A DNA stretch of 64,000 bases from HGM12587 sp045128635 (GCA_045128635.1 JBGVRS010000151.1:1-64000); one strand, 5' to 3'. Shown: positions 32,010-41,469, counted from the first letter of the stretch. Made by a program: numbers and translations. The notes: a model not told the origin generated them from the letters alone.

Positions 32010-33698
32010 ATGCTTATTCATTTACACATTAAAAATCTAGCATTAATTGAAGAATTAGAAATGGACTTTTCGGAAGGATTAAATATCATGACTGGTGAAA
32101 CCGGTGCCGGAAAGTCTATTATTATTGGTTCCATAGAGCTTGCTCTTGGAGGAAAAGTTGACAGAGGATTTTTGCGGGAAGGTGCAGAGGAATCTTTAGC
32201 AGAACTTCTTTTTTCTGTGTCAGAGAATCAGGCAAAGGAAATTGAAAAACTGGGCATTCAGATAGAAGATGGGGAAGTGATTTTGTCCAGAAGGATTACA
32301 GGCAGCCGTTCGATTAATAAGATTAACGGTGAAACGGTGCCGGTATCAAAGCTTCGGGAAGTAGCTGCTCATCTGATTGACATTCACGGACAGCATGAAC
32401 ATCAGTCTTTACTTCAGAAGAAAAAACAACTGGAAATTCTTGATAAATTTGCTGCTGAAGAATTAAATGCGCCAAAAACGGAACTAAAAGTCGCTTATCA
32501 GGAATATTGCAGACTGAAAAAAGAACTGGAAGAGAGCAACTCTGACAGCGAAGCAAGGGCAAGAGAGCTTTCTTTCTTAAGCTTTGAAGTGGAAGAAATT
32601 GAAGAAGCGGCACTTGTCATTGGAGAAGATGAGGAACTGGAAGAAGAGTATAAGAAACTGACGCATGGAAGAAAAATCATGGATGCCGTGTCGGAGGTTC
32701 ATGGGCTTTGCGGTTATGAAAATTATGACAGTGCAGGAGAGTCTATAGGAAAGGCGTTCCGTACACTTTGTTCTGTCACTGCTTATGATGAGAAGTTAAA
32801 CGGTCTTAGTGAACAGTTGGGAACGATTGACAGTCTGTTAAATGATTTTTCAAGAGATTTATCAGAATACATAGATGATTTTGATTTTTCAGAAGAACGT
32901 CTTGCGCAGATTGAAGAACGCTTAAATCTGATCAATAAGCTGAAAATGAAGCATGGCAAGACTATTGAAGCGATTTTAAACATTAAAAAAGAAAAAGAAG
33001 CTCGTATTGAAAAACTGCAAAATTTTGATCTGTATCTGGAAAAACTTCAGAAGGATATGTCATCTGCTGAAAAGACCGTAGATGCATTATGTGGATGTAT
33101 TTCTAAGATTAGAAAAGAAGCTGCGAAAGATTTAAGTGGCCAGATTACAGCACATTTGGCAGAACTGAATTTTCTGGATGTTCGTTTTGAAATTCAGTTG
33201 GAACAAATGGATAGCTATAGTGCCAATGGTTATGACGAAACAGAGTATATGATTGCAGTTAATGTGGGAGAATCATTAAAACCCCTTGCCAAAGTAGCAT
33301 CCGGTGGGGAATTGTCCCGTGTAATGTTGGCTTTAAAAACTGTACTTGCAGACAAAGATGAAGTGGAAAGTATTATTTTTGATGAAATTGACACCGGTAT
33401 CAGCGGACGAACTGCTCAGAAGGTATCTGAAAAAATGTCATTGATCGGAAAGAATCGACAGGTCATCTGTATTACTCATTTACCTCAGATTGCATCTATG
33501 GCAGATGCACATTTCTTGATTGAAAAGACTGTTCAGGGACAGGTGACAACGACAGGAATCCGCAGATTAAAAGTTGCTGAAGAGGTAGAAGAACTTGCCA
33601 GAATGCTTGGCGGTGTAGAAATTACAGATAAAGTACTGGAAAATGCGCAGGAAATGAAGAAACAGGCAAATGATTTAAAAGCCAAAAACTGCCAGTAA
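32010..33698 (+). CDS. recN: DNA repair protein RecN
   Basis: A 562-residue SMC-like ATPase that acts early in double-strand break repair. The Walker A motif is MTGETGAGKSI near residue 35, IDIHGQHEHQSLL lies near 125, a long coiled coil fills about 150-390, and the C-terminal half has the signature ASGGELSRVMLALK and Walker B IIFDEIDTGISG. The length is standard. It is the last gene before a strong terminator, ending the long nusB operon. Confidence 0.95.
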   Translation: MLIHLHIKNLALIEELEMDFSEGLNIMTGETGAGKSIIIGSIELALGGKVDRGFLREGAEESLAELLFSVSENQAKEIEKLGIQIEDGEVILSRRITGSRSINKINGETVPVSKLREVAAHLIDIHGQHEHQSLLQKKKQLEILDKFAAEELNAPKTELKVAYQEYCRLKKELEESNSDSEARARELSFLSFEVEEIEEAALVIGEDEELEEEYKKLTHGRKIMDAVSEVHGLCGYENYDSAGESIGKAFRTLCSVTAYDEKLNGLSEQLGTIDSLLNDFSRDLSEYIDDFDFSEERLAQIEERLNLINKLKMKHGKTIEAILNIKKEKEARIEKLQNFDLYLEKLQKDMSSAEKTVDALCGCISKIRKEAAKDLSGQITAHLAELNFLDVRFEIQLEQMDSYSANGYDETEYMIAVNVGESLKPLAKVASGGELSRVMLALKTVLADKDEVESIIFDEIDTGISGRTAQKVSEKMSLIGKNRQVICITHLPQIASMADAHFLIEKTVQGQVTTTGIRRLKVAEEVEELARMLGGVEITDKVLENAQEMKKQANDLKAKNCQ

Positions 33699-33723
33699 AA
33701 AAAGAAAGATATATCACATACTA

Positions 33724-33754
33724 AGAGAGGTGTTTGAAACATCTCTCTTTTTTC
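33724..33754 (+). terminator. Terminator after recN
   Basis: An 11-bp stem (agagaggtgtt / aacatctctct, one G-U) with a TGA loop followed by six T residues. It separates the vegetative operon from spoIVB. Confidence 0.85.
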
Positions 33755-33785
33755 TTTGAGAAAATACATAGGGCGGTATGTGAAA

Positions 33786-35009
33786 ATGAGACGATTCTGG
33801 TGCGAAACTTTAAAAGGAATGTTGATCGTATGGATTGCATGGAGCAGTCTGCTTTCTTGCTATGAAATGATTCGATTGAAGATTCCTATGACCATGTATT
33901 TGTACGAAGAAGAGGCAAAAGAGGTTTTGTCCGGAAATCATGAGAAAGTAGATCCACGAAAGCTACATTTGGATTTTTCCGGGGATGTGATCATTCGGGA
34001 AACAGCCCAGGGGAATTTTGAAGCAGTCTGTAGCTTGTTTGGTGTGATACCATTAAAAAACATGGAGGTTACCGTGGTATCTAAACAGGAGCTGATTCCA
34101 GGAGGGATTCCGGTGGGGATTTACGTACAGACAGAGGGTGTGTTTGTCATTGGTACCGGACAGATTGAAACAGCACAGGGGATTGTAGAGAGCCCGGCAA
34201 AAAATATTGTAAAAACAGGAGATTACATTACCAGTGTGCAAGGGAATACGATTTCAAGAAAACAGGAATTAATTACGGAACTTTCAAGGTTTCAGGGAGA
34301 AGAACTGATATTGGGCATTCGAAGAAATGGAGAGAATATAGAGGTTGCTATAGAACCGCAGTTGTCAGAAAATGGCGCTCAGATGGGAGTCTGGGTCAGG
34401 GATGACACTCAGGGAGTAGGAACATTGACTTATATTACAGGAGACGGAAAATTTGGTGCATTGGGACATGGTATCTCTGATGCGGACAGTGAACTTTTAA
34501 TGGAAGTGTCGGAAGGGAAACTGTATGATTGTGAAATATTTGAAATCACGAAGGGAGAAAAAGGAACTCCGGGAAAGCTATCAGGAAAGATTATCTATAG
34601 CCAGAGCAATCTTTATGGTGAGGTAACAGGCAATTTGAGTGGTGGAATTTATGGAAAGGCAAATGCGCACTTACGAGAAAGTGTAGAATATCAGCCAATG
34701 CCAATTGCGTTAAAACAGGAAATTACAGAAGGAGCGGCTGTTATTTTAAGCTCAGTAAGTGGAGAATTAAAAGAATATGCGGTGAAGATAGAAAAGATTT
34801 ATAGAAACGATAATGACGTAAATAAAGGAATGGTGCTAACGGTCGTTGATGAAGAACTGCTTTCTCTGACCGGAGGAATTGTGCAGGGAATGAGCGGCAG
34901 TCCGATCATTCAGGATGGGAAACTGGTGGGAGCAGTCACTCATGTACTGGTAAATGACCCGACTAAAGGATACGGAATTTTTATTGAAAATATGCTGTCG
35001 AATCATTAA
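33786..35009 (+). CDS. spoIVB: SpoIVB signalling serine peptidase
   Basis: A 407-residue sporulation protease with one N-terminal membrane segment (about 9-27), a PDZ domain (about 95-195, with a GIVESPAKNIVKTGDYI loop) and an S55 peptidase domain. The catalytic His228 is in FGALGHGIS and Ser372 in QGMSGSPII; GYGIFIE closes the domain. In Bacillus it is secreted from the forespore and triggers SigK activation by cleaving SpoIVFA. The start is ATG 33786 with GGGCGG upstream; the TTG at 33756 lies in the terminator. No spo0A follows directly, unlike in many relatives. Forespore SigG control is expected, but I do not see a clear promoter. Confidence 0.93.
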   Translation: MRRFWCETLKGMLIVWIAWSSLLSCYEMIRLKIPMTMYLYEEEAKEVLSGNHEKVDPRKLHLDFSGDVIIRETAQGNFEAVCSLFGVIPLKNMEVTVVSKQELIPGGIPVGIYVQTEGVFVIGTGQIETAQGIVESPAKNIVKTGDYITSVQGNTISRKQELITELSRFQGEELILGIRRNGENIEVAIEPQLSENGAQMGVWVRDDTQGVGTLTYITGDGKFGALGHGISDADSELLMEVSEGKLYDCEIFEITKGEKGTPGKLSGKIIYSQSNLYGEVTGNLSGGIYGKANAHLRESVEYQPMPIALKQEITEGAAVILSSVSGELKEYAVKIEKIYRNDNDVNKGMVLTVVDEELLSLTGGIVQGMSGSPIIQDGKLVGAVTHVLVNDPTKGYGIFIENMLSNH

Positions 35010-35061
35010 TTTATAAAGAGAGATTAAAAGAATTAATAAGAAATTAGAAATTTACAATATA

Positions 35062-35090
35062 TTGCAAAATCATTTTTCCTGCATTATAAT
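35062..35090 (+). promoter_or_regulatory. SigA promoter of purC
   Basis: TTGCAA (35062-35067) and a perfect TATAAT (35085-35090) with 17 bases between. The 60-base leader that follows contains no purine riboswitch that I can recognise. Confidence 0.7.
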
Positions 35091-35153
35091 AGAAAAGTCT
35101 TTTAGAGATATTTAGCAACTGAAACGTGATAAAACAACCAGGAGGTATGGTTC

Positions 35154-35840
35154 ATGGAAAAGAAACTTGTATACACAGGTAAAACAAAAGACGTATTTGA
35201 ACTTGAAAACGGAAATTGCCTTTTAAAATTTAAAGATGATTGCACAGGTAAAGACGGTGTATTTGATCCAGGCGAAAATGCAGTAGGTCTTACAATTGAC
35301 GGTGTAGGTGATGTTAACCTTCGTATGTCTATCTACTTCTTTGAAAAAATCAATGCAGCAGGTATCAAAACACATTATATCAATGCAAACTTAGAAGATA
35401 CAACTATGGAAGTTCTTCCAGCAAAAGTATTCGGACACGGTCTTGAAGTTATCTGCCGTCATAAAGCAGTAGGAAGCTTCTTCCGTCGTTACAATGAATA
35501 TATTGAAGAAGGTGCTGATCTTCCAGCATATGTTGAAATGACATTCAAAAACGATGCATTAGGTGATCCACTTGTAACAAAGGATGGTCTTGTAGCTCTT
35601 GGCGTTATGACAGAAAAACAGTATGACGACATGAAAGACATGACACAGAAAATTACACAGATTGTAGCAGATGACTTAAAAGAAAAAGGATTAGTATTAT
35701 ACGATATTAAATTCGAATTTGGTTATGATGCAGACGGCAGTGTAATGCTCATCGACGAAGTTGCTTCTGGTAACATGCGTGTTTACAAAGATGGTCAGTA
35801 CATCGATCCAATGACATTATCTGAATTATTCTTTGCATAA
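35154..35840 (+). CDS. purC: Phosphoribosylaminoimidazole-succinocarboxamide synthase
   Basis: A 228-residue SAICAR synthetase, which joins CAIR and aspartate with ATP in purine synthesis. YTGKTKDVFE and LLKFKDDCTG at the start form the nucleotide-binding strands; the signature VICRHKAVGSFFRRY and the C-terminal FEFGYDADGSVMLIDEV are clear. The length is typical of the compact bacterial form. AGGAGG lies upstream. It stands alone with its own promoter and terminator, away from other pur genes, between spoIVB and spo0A. Confidence 0.94.
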   Translation: MEKKLVYTGKTKDVFELENGNCLLKFKDDCTGKDGVFDPGENAVGLTIDGVGDVNLRMSIYFFEKINAAGIKTHYINANLEDTTMEVLPAKVFGHGLEVICRHKAVGSFFRRYNEYIEEGADLPAYVEMTFKNDALGDPLVTKDGLVALGVMTEKQYDDMKDMTQKITQIVADDLKEKGLVLYDIKFEFGYDADGSVMLIDEVASGNMRVYKDGQYIDPMTLSELFFA

Positions 35841-35863
35841 TTAGTATATAATAAGTAAAAAAC

Positions 35864-35894
35864 GGGGCTCAAGTAATCTTGAGTCCCATTTTTA
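35864..35894. terminator. Bidirectional terminator between purC and the SGNH gene
   Basis: A 10-bp stem ggggctcaag / cttgagtccc with one G-U pair, A-rich on the left and ATTTTTATT on the right, lying between convergent genes. Confidence 0.82.
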
Positions 35895-35901
35895 TTGTAA
35901 A

Positions 35902-37038
35902 TTATCCTTCTAAAATTTCTGTCAGCACCGCATTTGCCATTGCTTTGTAGCCTGCAGGGCTTGGGTGCAGGTGGTCGCCGCTGTCATATTCCGGCAGGAA
36001 TGCACTTGGATTGTCCGGGTCGCAGACAGCTTTGTCAAAATCCAAAACACCGTCAATCAGATCGGTTGTACGAATCCATTCATTATAAGCCGTTCGCATT
36101 TCTTCGCGGAAGGTTGCGTAGGTTCTCCATCCTTCGATTGGAAGGAGTGTTCCTACATAAACTTTATAACCGTAGGAGCGGGCTTCTTTAATATAATACT
36201 TTAAACCTTCAATCAGTTCTTCCACTGTCGGCAGATCACTCATTGGACGGAATGGATTGACATCAGTTCCAACCGGATGAATGATGTCATTGATTCCCTG
36301 TTGAATGAGAACGGTGTCGGCACCATCTGTCGGTACTTCGTGTGGGAAACGGTGGTCGCCGCGAAGACCATAAGATTCGTAAGTAATACAGTTATATTCT
36401 CTTAAAATTCTGGAACCGCTGGTAGCACGGCGGATAATTGCAGTATGATCATATCCTTCCTTCTGACAGCGAAGTGTTAAATAGTCCGGCCAATCCTGCG
36501 CTGTAATGGAATCACCGTAACATACCACAGTACGATTCTTGGTACTTGTATAAACAGAGACATTACTTAAAAAGTAGAAGTAATGAGTTGTGCGGGATAA
36601 ATCAATCGGAAGATGAACTTCTTCTGTCCAGTCCCCGATTGCGTAGCTTCCATAGGATAAAGGACCACAGGTAAATACAACAGAACGCATCTGTGTGTAG
36701 TCTTTTAGATAAAAACTCACATCAAAAGTACTCTGAGCTTTTACATAGCATCTGATACCATCAGAAATGGCATGTTCTCCTGCTGGAATCGTGATTGATG
36801 CCTGATGACCAAAAGTGACAGGATAAAATTTTCCATCCACATAAACTGTTGTCTTTTCAATGGTAATCGGTTCTGTGCCACAGTAATTATCAAAGGTCAG
36901 GCAGATGCCGGTTCCTTCGAAATGGGAATAAATTGGGTAACGAAGAGTAATGTTCTTACTAAAGCTTTCCGGTCTGTTTTCAGCAATAGAGACTGCATTT
37001 CCCCAGACAGAAGCCCAGTGCATAGGTTCGTTGCTCAT
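35902..37038 (-). CDS. SGNH/GDSL-type hydrolase (putative esterase)
   Basis: A 378-residue cytoplasmic-looking protein (no signal peptide) with an N-terminal beta-sandwich (about 1-165) and a C-terminal SGNH esterase domain. Block I is VVCYGDSITAQDW (nucleophile Ser near residue 177), block III QQGINDII supplies the Gly/Asn-type oxyanion residues, and block V SGDHLHPSPAGY supplies the catalytic Asp and His. Similar two-domain proteins deacetylate carbohydrates or glycosides; the substrate is unknown. An AAAGGA site lies upstream of the ATG at 37038. It follows the DUF1576 membrane protein gene by 18 bases and is probably co-transcribed with it, suggesting import and deacylation of one compound (inference). 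Confidence 0.85.
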   Translation of the reverse strand: MSNEPMHWASVWGNAVSIAENRPESFSKNITLRYPIYSHFEGTGICLTFDNYCGTEPITIEKTTVYVDGKFYPVTFGHQASITIPAGEHAISDGIRCYVKAQSTFDVSFYLKDYTQMRSVVFTCGPLSYGSYAIGDWTEEVHLPIDLSRTTHYFYFLSNVSVYTSTKNRTVVCYGDSITAQDWPDYLTLRCQKEGYDHTAIIRRATSGSRILREYNCITYESYGLRGDHRFPHEVPTDGADTVLIQQGINDIIHPVGTDVNPFRPMSDLPTVEELIEGLKYYIKEARSYGYKVYVGTLLPIEGWRTYATFREEMRTAYNEWIRTTDLIDGVLDFDKAVCDPDNPSAFLPEYDSGDHLHPSPAGYKAMANAVLTEILEG

Positions 37039-37056
37039 AGTGATAGATCCTTTCTT

Positions 37057-38430
37057 TTAAGCTTTCTTTTTATCTCTCCAGTAATATTCTAAACAAGGTA
37101 CTATGATTAGTGCTGTGATACCGGTAGTTAAACCGCCATTATAGAGCATCAGTCCTCCATGCATGGAACTTGTTGATGTACATAGAATTGCGGCAAGTAT
37201 ACCTGCAATGACTCCGTATCGTCTGCCGTATCGTCCTGCAATTGGACAAAGACCTGTGGCAAAGGCTGCACCATTAATATAACCTTGCGTAGAAAGTGTC
37301 CATGGAATATCCAGTCCGGAGATGCTGCACATAATTGTTACAAATAAGGAAAGTACCATATAGCCAACAAAAATCGGCCACACATTTGCAGGGTGTTGCC
37401 CCTGTGAAGAAAAGGTCAGGGCGGCTAAAATGACACCTACCGTAGGACCGGTAAATCCAGCGCCATCCGTAAAACTGATGACTAATAAAAAGTAGGTAAA
37501 TACCAGGAAACCATAAAAACCAATATTCATAATGACTTTTGCTGCACCGTATTCTGCAAAAAAGTCTGCGGTATGTCCTGTGGATTTTAAAAGCTCTTTA
37601 TAGCCATTAAAAGATTTTCCGTTTAAATACCATCCCCAAAGGATAAATAAAGCAAATACAATTACAAAAAACCAGGTAGAAAATATCTGGTAGGAATTTG
37701 TATGAGATGCATAAACGACGTTTGGAGTCGGTGTGGCATGTGGTGGTTCAATTCCCATGGTCTTATACATGAATGCGTAAATAAAAAGCCCTAAAAGACC
37801 GAATGCAAGTCCACCGTTATACAGATTAAAGCCTTTGTGAAGCTTTAATGCGCCCGGCAGCATGGCTGGAATTGCAAAACCCAGGAAAATGCTGAAAATA
37901 ATTACGTAGATAAATCCGAGAACACTGACCTGAACTTCATAAGCGATGTAATAGTCCCAGACATGATATCGAAATAACATTTCGCTGATGAATGGTCCAA
38001 ATGCTGTAGAAAACATTGCCATATCCAGGTTGTGACGGAAGCCAATCTTGAAGATTTTGGTGAATAAAAGAATCCCCAAAACCGGAGGCCACATATTTAA
38101 AAAATTTAGACCGTAAAAACAATGGGCAACTACCAGAAAATATCCTGCAAGATAGCTTGGGCGACATTCTGTTTTTAATACAATCATCAGAAGGGTAAAA
38201 GTCATCCCGCAGACTCCTGCATTTAAAAAGGCAGATGCGATATTTCCAAGCATAAAATAATCAGTGACCAAAGGTCCGGGAAGAACCATCAGCTTTAGAA
38301 AATCCTTCCATACATGTCCCCAGAGATTCAAATAAACAGTTGCTGCAAATGAAGCAACAAAAAAACAAATCGAAAAATTAAAGCAGATTGCTTTGATAAA
38401 CCAGCTGCTTTTCTTGATGTTATGATCCAT
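37057..38430 (-). CDS. DUF1576 family polytopic membrane protein
   Basis: A 457-residue membrane protein with about ten to twelve hydrophobic segments and short loops, matching the uncharacterised DUF1576 family. An internal duplication is visible: NLYNGGLAFGLLGLF near residue 205 and LMLYNGGLTTGITALI near 430 repeat the same YNGGL membrane motif. Another distinctive stretch is GQHPANVWPIF. The architecture suggests a transporter or channel, but no substrate is known. AGGGGTAAG lies before the ATG at 38430. It is divergent from the DUF5058 operon and upstream of the SGNH hydrolase on the same strand. Confidence 0.82.
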   Translation of the reverse strand: MDHNIKKSSWFIKAICFNFSICFFVASFAATVYLNLWGHVWKDFLKLMVLPGPLVTDYFMLGNIASAFLNAGVCGMTFTLLMIVLKTECRPSYLAGYFLVVAHCFYGLNFLNMWPPVLGILLFTKIFKIGFRHNLDMAMFSTAFGPFISEMLFRYHVWDYYIAYEVQVSVLGFIYVIIFSIFLGFAIPAMLPGALKLHKGFNLYNGGLAFGLLGLFIYAFMYKTMGIEPPHATPTPNVVYASHTNSYQIFSTWFFVIVFALFILWGWYLNGKSFNGYKELLKSTGHTADFFAEYGAAKVIMNIGFYGFLVFTYFLLVISFTDGAGFTGPTVGVILAALTFSSQGQHPANVWPIFVGYMVLSLFVTIMCSISGLDIPWTLSTQGYINGAAFATGLCPIAGRYGRRYGVIAGILAAILCTSTSSMHGGLMLYNGGLTTGITALIIVPCLEYYWRDKKKA

Positions 38431-38536
38431 ATCTTACCCCTAAAATATATCAATAAACTTATTCTTAGTTTACCACAATGTGTTTGAAATGCAATGTTTC
38501 AATCAGTTGTTTTTGGTAGTAAATTTACATAAAAAA

Positions 38537-38545
38537 TGCTACAAT
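38537..38545 (+). promoter_or_regulatory. Extended -10 promoter of the DUF5058 operon
   Basis: TGCTACAAT forms an extended -10 element about 30 bases before the start codon; no convincing -35 is found. Confidence 0.4.
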
Positions 38546-38574
38546 GTTAAAAAAATATTTTTAGGAGGAAAGAC

Positions 38575-39321
38575 ATGAACGAGTATTTAAGCAGTGTGAA
38601 TTCAGGGATGTTTTATCTGTTGGTGGCAGGGATCCTTGGATTCATTACAATCATGTGTTTTGTATTTTTAGTAAAGAGTTACCGGGCAGGAATTAAAATC
38701 GGTATGGACAAGAAGGTTTTAAAGAAAACCATTACAGCCAGTGCAACATTTACCCTGCTTCCGTCAATCAGTATTTTGCTGGGGGTTATTGCGCTGAGTG
38801 GGACATTGGGGGTGCCATTTTCATGGCTGAGATTATCTGTTGTTGGGGCATTGCAGTATGAATTAAATGTTGCTGAAATTGCAGCTCAGAGTATTGGACT
38901 TTCGGGACTTCGTGTGGATGAATTAAGTATCGGTGCATTTGTAACAATCGCCCTTGTTATGACTGTTGGCATTCTTGGCGGTGTTGCATGCTGTATTCTT
39001 TTCCTGAAAAAATATCTCGGAAAGATTCAGAAAGCACCGAAAAAAGAAAATAACGGAAAGCCGGGATTTGGAGCGCATGCGACAACCGCAATGTTTGTTG
39101 GTTTATGTGCAGCCTATATTGGCTCTTACATAGGGAAAGCTATTCCAAGAGAAGGATATGATATTATGCCGCTGTTTGTAGCAGTGGTAGCCGCACTCGT
39201 AATGGCTGTGTTTGAATATTTTATCCAGAAAAAAGGAAAAGCAGCATTGGAAAATTTCAGTTTGGCAGCAAGTATGCTGGTTGCAATGGCAGCAGCAGTG
39301 GTATTCCAGCTGGTGATGTAG
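38575..39321 (+). CDS. DUF5058 family membrane protein
   Basis: A 248-residue membrane protein with about seven hydrophobic segments, which I place in the uncharacterised DUF5058 family. After an N-terminal segment (about 15-32) comes a basic loop (KSYRAGIKIGMDKKVLKKT), a segment with LPSISILLGVIALSGTLG, and an amphipathic stretch with QYELNVAEIAAQSIGLSG, then four more membrane segments. AGGAGG precedes the ATG. The next gene, another membrane protein, starts eight bases downstream, and an M20 peptidase follows; this trio suggests a two-component transporter with a matching intracellular or anchored hydrolase (inference). Confidence 0.8.
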   Translation: MNEYLSSVNSGMFYLLVAGILGFITIMCFVFLVKSYRAGIKIGMDKKVLKKTITASATFTLLPSISILLGVIALSGTLGVPFSWLRLSVVGALQYELNVAEIAAQSIGLSGLRVDELSIGAFVTIALVMTVGILGGVACCILFLKKYLGKIQKAPKKENNGKPGFGAHATTAMFVGLCAAYIGSYIGKAIPREGYDIMPLFVAVVAALVMAVFEYFIQKKGKAALENFSLAASMLVAMAAAVVFQLVM

Positions 39322-39328
39322 GAGGTTT

Positions 39329-40012
39329 ATGATGGACGAAAGACAGAAAGAGCAGTTTTTTAACGAATTTAACAACAGTCTTCACAGATTAGGAAAGATT
39401 TTGTTATTGATTTCTATGATTTTACTTTTATCTGTACCATTTGTAATTGGTGCATTGAACAGTGTGATGCCGGGGCTTGGAGGCTTTCTTAGCGGTATGG
39501 CAAAAGTTGGAATTATTTATATCCCGGTAGCGATTGTAGAATTTTTGGTTTACACACCAATGTTAGGTGTTGGCGGCAGCTATATTTCATTCCTTACAGG
39601 AAATGTAACAAATATGAAGATTCCATGTGCCATGAATGCAAGAGATATGGCGGAAACGACGGTTGGAACACCAGAAAATGAAATTATCTCTACTATCAGT
39701 ACAGCAACCAGTGCAATTGTTACTACACTGGTAATTGTTGTTGGCGTACTTCTGATTGTTCCATTACAGCCTGTTTTACAGAGTGAAACATTACTTCCTG
39801 CATTTAATAATGTAGTTCCGGCTTTATTTGGAGCATTGGGGCTGAAATATTTTGCAAAGAGCCCGAAAATTGCAGTGATTCCATTGTTATTAATGTCACT
39901 GCTTTGTATTTTTGTGCCGGCAGCAATCAGTCAGACAAGCTTACTGATGATTCCGGCAGGCGGACTTGCATTGGCAATTGGATTTATATTGTTTAAAAAA
40001 GATAAGTTATAG
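39329..40012 (+). CDS. Unassigned membrane protein, partner of the DUF5058 protein
   Basis: A 227-residue protein with about six membrane segments (near 22-42, 55-78, 125-148, 160-175, 180-200, 205-222). I do not recognise a domain. Notable features are a re-entrant-like Gly-rich stretch VMPGLGGFLSGMAKVG, a MLGVGGSYISFLTGNVTNMK segment and a conserved-looking polar loop CAMNARDMAETTVGTPENE (about 100-118) that could be a substrate-binding region. AGGAGG lies just upstream of two adjacent ATG codons. The M20 gene starts 10 bases after the stop. It is likely to form a complex with the DUF5058 protein. Confidence 0.75.
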   Translation: MMDERQKEQFFNEFNNSLHRLGKILLLISMILLLSVPFVIGALNSVMPGLGGFLSGMAKVGIIYIPVAIVEFLVYTPMLGVGGSYISFLTGNVTNMKIPCAMNARDMAETTVGTPENEIISTISTATSAIVTTLVIVVGVLLIVPLQPVLQSETLLPAFNNVVPALFGALGLKYFAKSPKIAVIPLLLMSLLCIFVPAAISQTSLLMIPAGGLALAIGFILFKKDKL

Positions 40013-40022
40013 GAGTGCCTTT

Positions 40023-41456
40023 ATGTATATTTTAGGTGGAATTATAGTTTTGATACTGGTGCTGGCAGCAGTGGTTTTGATTAGGGCACTGAGTTTAAAG
40101 CCAACACCTGCAAAAACTGCGAATATTGGATTGGATAATTCACAGCGTGCAAGAGAATACGGACGACGTCTCTCAAAATTGATTCAGAAGGAAACGATTT
40201 CTGCAAGGGGTGATACAGATCGTACAAAATTTTATGATTTTCATAAGGAATTAGAAACTCTATTTCCAAAAGTGCATAAGGCATGCGAAAAACATGAGTT
40301 TGATGGAAGCCTTTTGTTTAAGTGGAAAGGAAAAGGAAATCATGAACCGATTCTTTTGATGAGCCATCAAGATGTTGTAGAAGCGACTGGTGACTGGAAG
40401 CATGAACCATTTAGCGGAGACATTGATGAGAAGGGATGTGTCTGGGGACGTGGAACTGTAGACACCAAAGGAAGTCTTTTTTGTATTTTTTCGGCGCTGG
40501 AGGAATTGATCTGGGAAGGTTATGAGCCGGAATGCGATGTTTATATTGCCAGCAGTTGTACAGAAGAAATTAGTGGAGAAGGTGCGCCGCTTATAGCAAA
40601 ATATTTAAAAGATCAGGGTGTACAGCTTGCCCTTCTTCTGGATGAAGGCGGTATGATCGTGGAAGAACCTGTCGGCGGTGTCAAAGGGCTTTATGGCATG
40701 GTCGGCGTTGTAGAAAAAGGATATGGTGACGTGAAATTTGTTGCCAAAAGTAATGGCGGACATGCCAGTGCTCCAGGGAAAAACACACCTTTGGTACGTC
40801 TTGGAAAATTTATGGCGGAAATTGATAAAAACAATCCTTTTACTGCAAAACTTACACCGACTGTCAGAGAAATGTTCAGACGTATGACACCAAACATGAC
40901 TTTTGGAATGCGTGTGATTTTTGCAAACTTATGGTTGTTTGAAGGGCTTTTATTAAGGCTTCTGCCAGTAATTAGTCCTGCAGCGGCTGCGATGACAAGA
41001 ACTACCATTGCATTTACAACAGCAAAAGGGGCAGATGGATTAAATGTGTTACCGCAGGAAGCTTATGTGACAGCAAACATGAGATTTATACACCATCAGC
41101 CAAATAAAGATAGTATCGCATTAATCGGAGAAATCGCAAAAAAATATCAGATTGAGACAGAGGCTTTGTATAATGACGAACCATGTCCGATTGTAGATTA
41201 TAAAAGTGATGCATTCCATTTGATTGAAGATATAGCTGCAGAGATTTATCCGGGTGTTGGAATTTGTCCTTATACAATGACCGGAGGAACAGATGCTAAA
41301 TTTTATAAAGATATTTGTAAAAACGCAATGCGTTTCGCACCAATTTACATTGATTCCCAGCAATATTCTAGTATTCACGGAATCAATGAGAATATTTATC
41401 AGGGTGCATTGACGAAAGCTGTCGATTTTTACAAAATGGTTATCAAAAAATGTTGA
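40023..41456 (+). CDS. Membrane-anchored M20 family metallopeptidase
   Basis: A 477-residue zinc peptidase/amidohydrolase of family M20 with one N-terminal membrane anchor (about 3-22), as in the PM20D1/carboxypeptidase S group. Metal and catalytic residues are clear: His115 in MSHQDVVEA, Asp147 in RGTVDTKGS, Glu181-Glu182 in SCTEEISGEG, Asp in LLDEGG, and the final His in YSSIHGINENI. The lid dimerisation domain lies in the middle. Relatives cleave dipeptides or N-acyl amino acids. GGAGTG precedes the ATG at 40023; the longer frame starts inside the previous gene. It is the last gene of the DUF5058 operon; no terminator is evident before spo0A. Confidence 0.88.
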   Translation: MYILGGIIVLILVLAAVVLIRALSLKPTPAKTANIGLDNSQRAREYGRRLSKLIQKETISARGDTDRTKFYDFHKELETLFPKVHKACEKHEFDGSLLFKWKGKGNHEPILLMSHQDVVEATGDWKHEPFSGDIDEKGCVWGRGTVDTKGSLFCIFSALEELIWEGYEPECDVYIASSCTEEISGEGAPLIAKYLKDQGVQLALLLDEGGMIVEEPVGGVKGLYGMVGVVEKGYGDVKFVAKSNGGHASAPGKNTPLVRLGKFMAEIDKNNPFTAKLTPTVREMFRRMTPNMTFGMRVIFANLWLFEGLLLRLLPVISPAAAAMTRTTIAFTTAKGADGLNVLPQEAYVTANMRFIHHQPNKDSIALIGEIAKKYQIETEALYNDEPCPIVDYKSDAFHLIEDIAAEIYPGVGICPYTMTGGTDAKFYKDICKNAMRFAPIYIDSQQYSSIHGINENIYQGALTKAVDFYKMVIKKC

Positions 41457-41469
41457 TAGGTTTTTGAGT

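Noticed and set aside
35091..35153. A purine riboswitch before purC.
   Set aside because: The leader is too short and lacks the paired loop sequences of the purine or PRPP/ppGpp classes.
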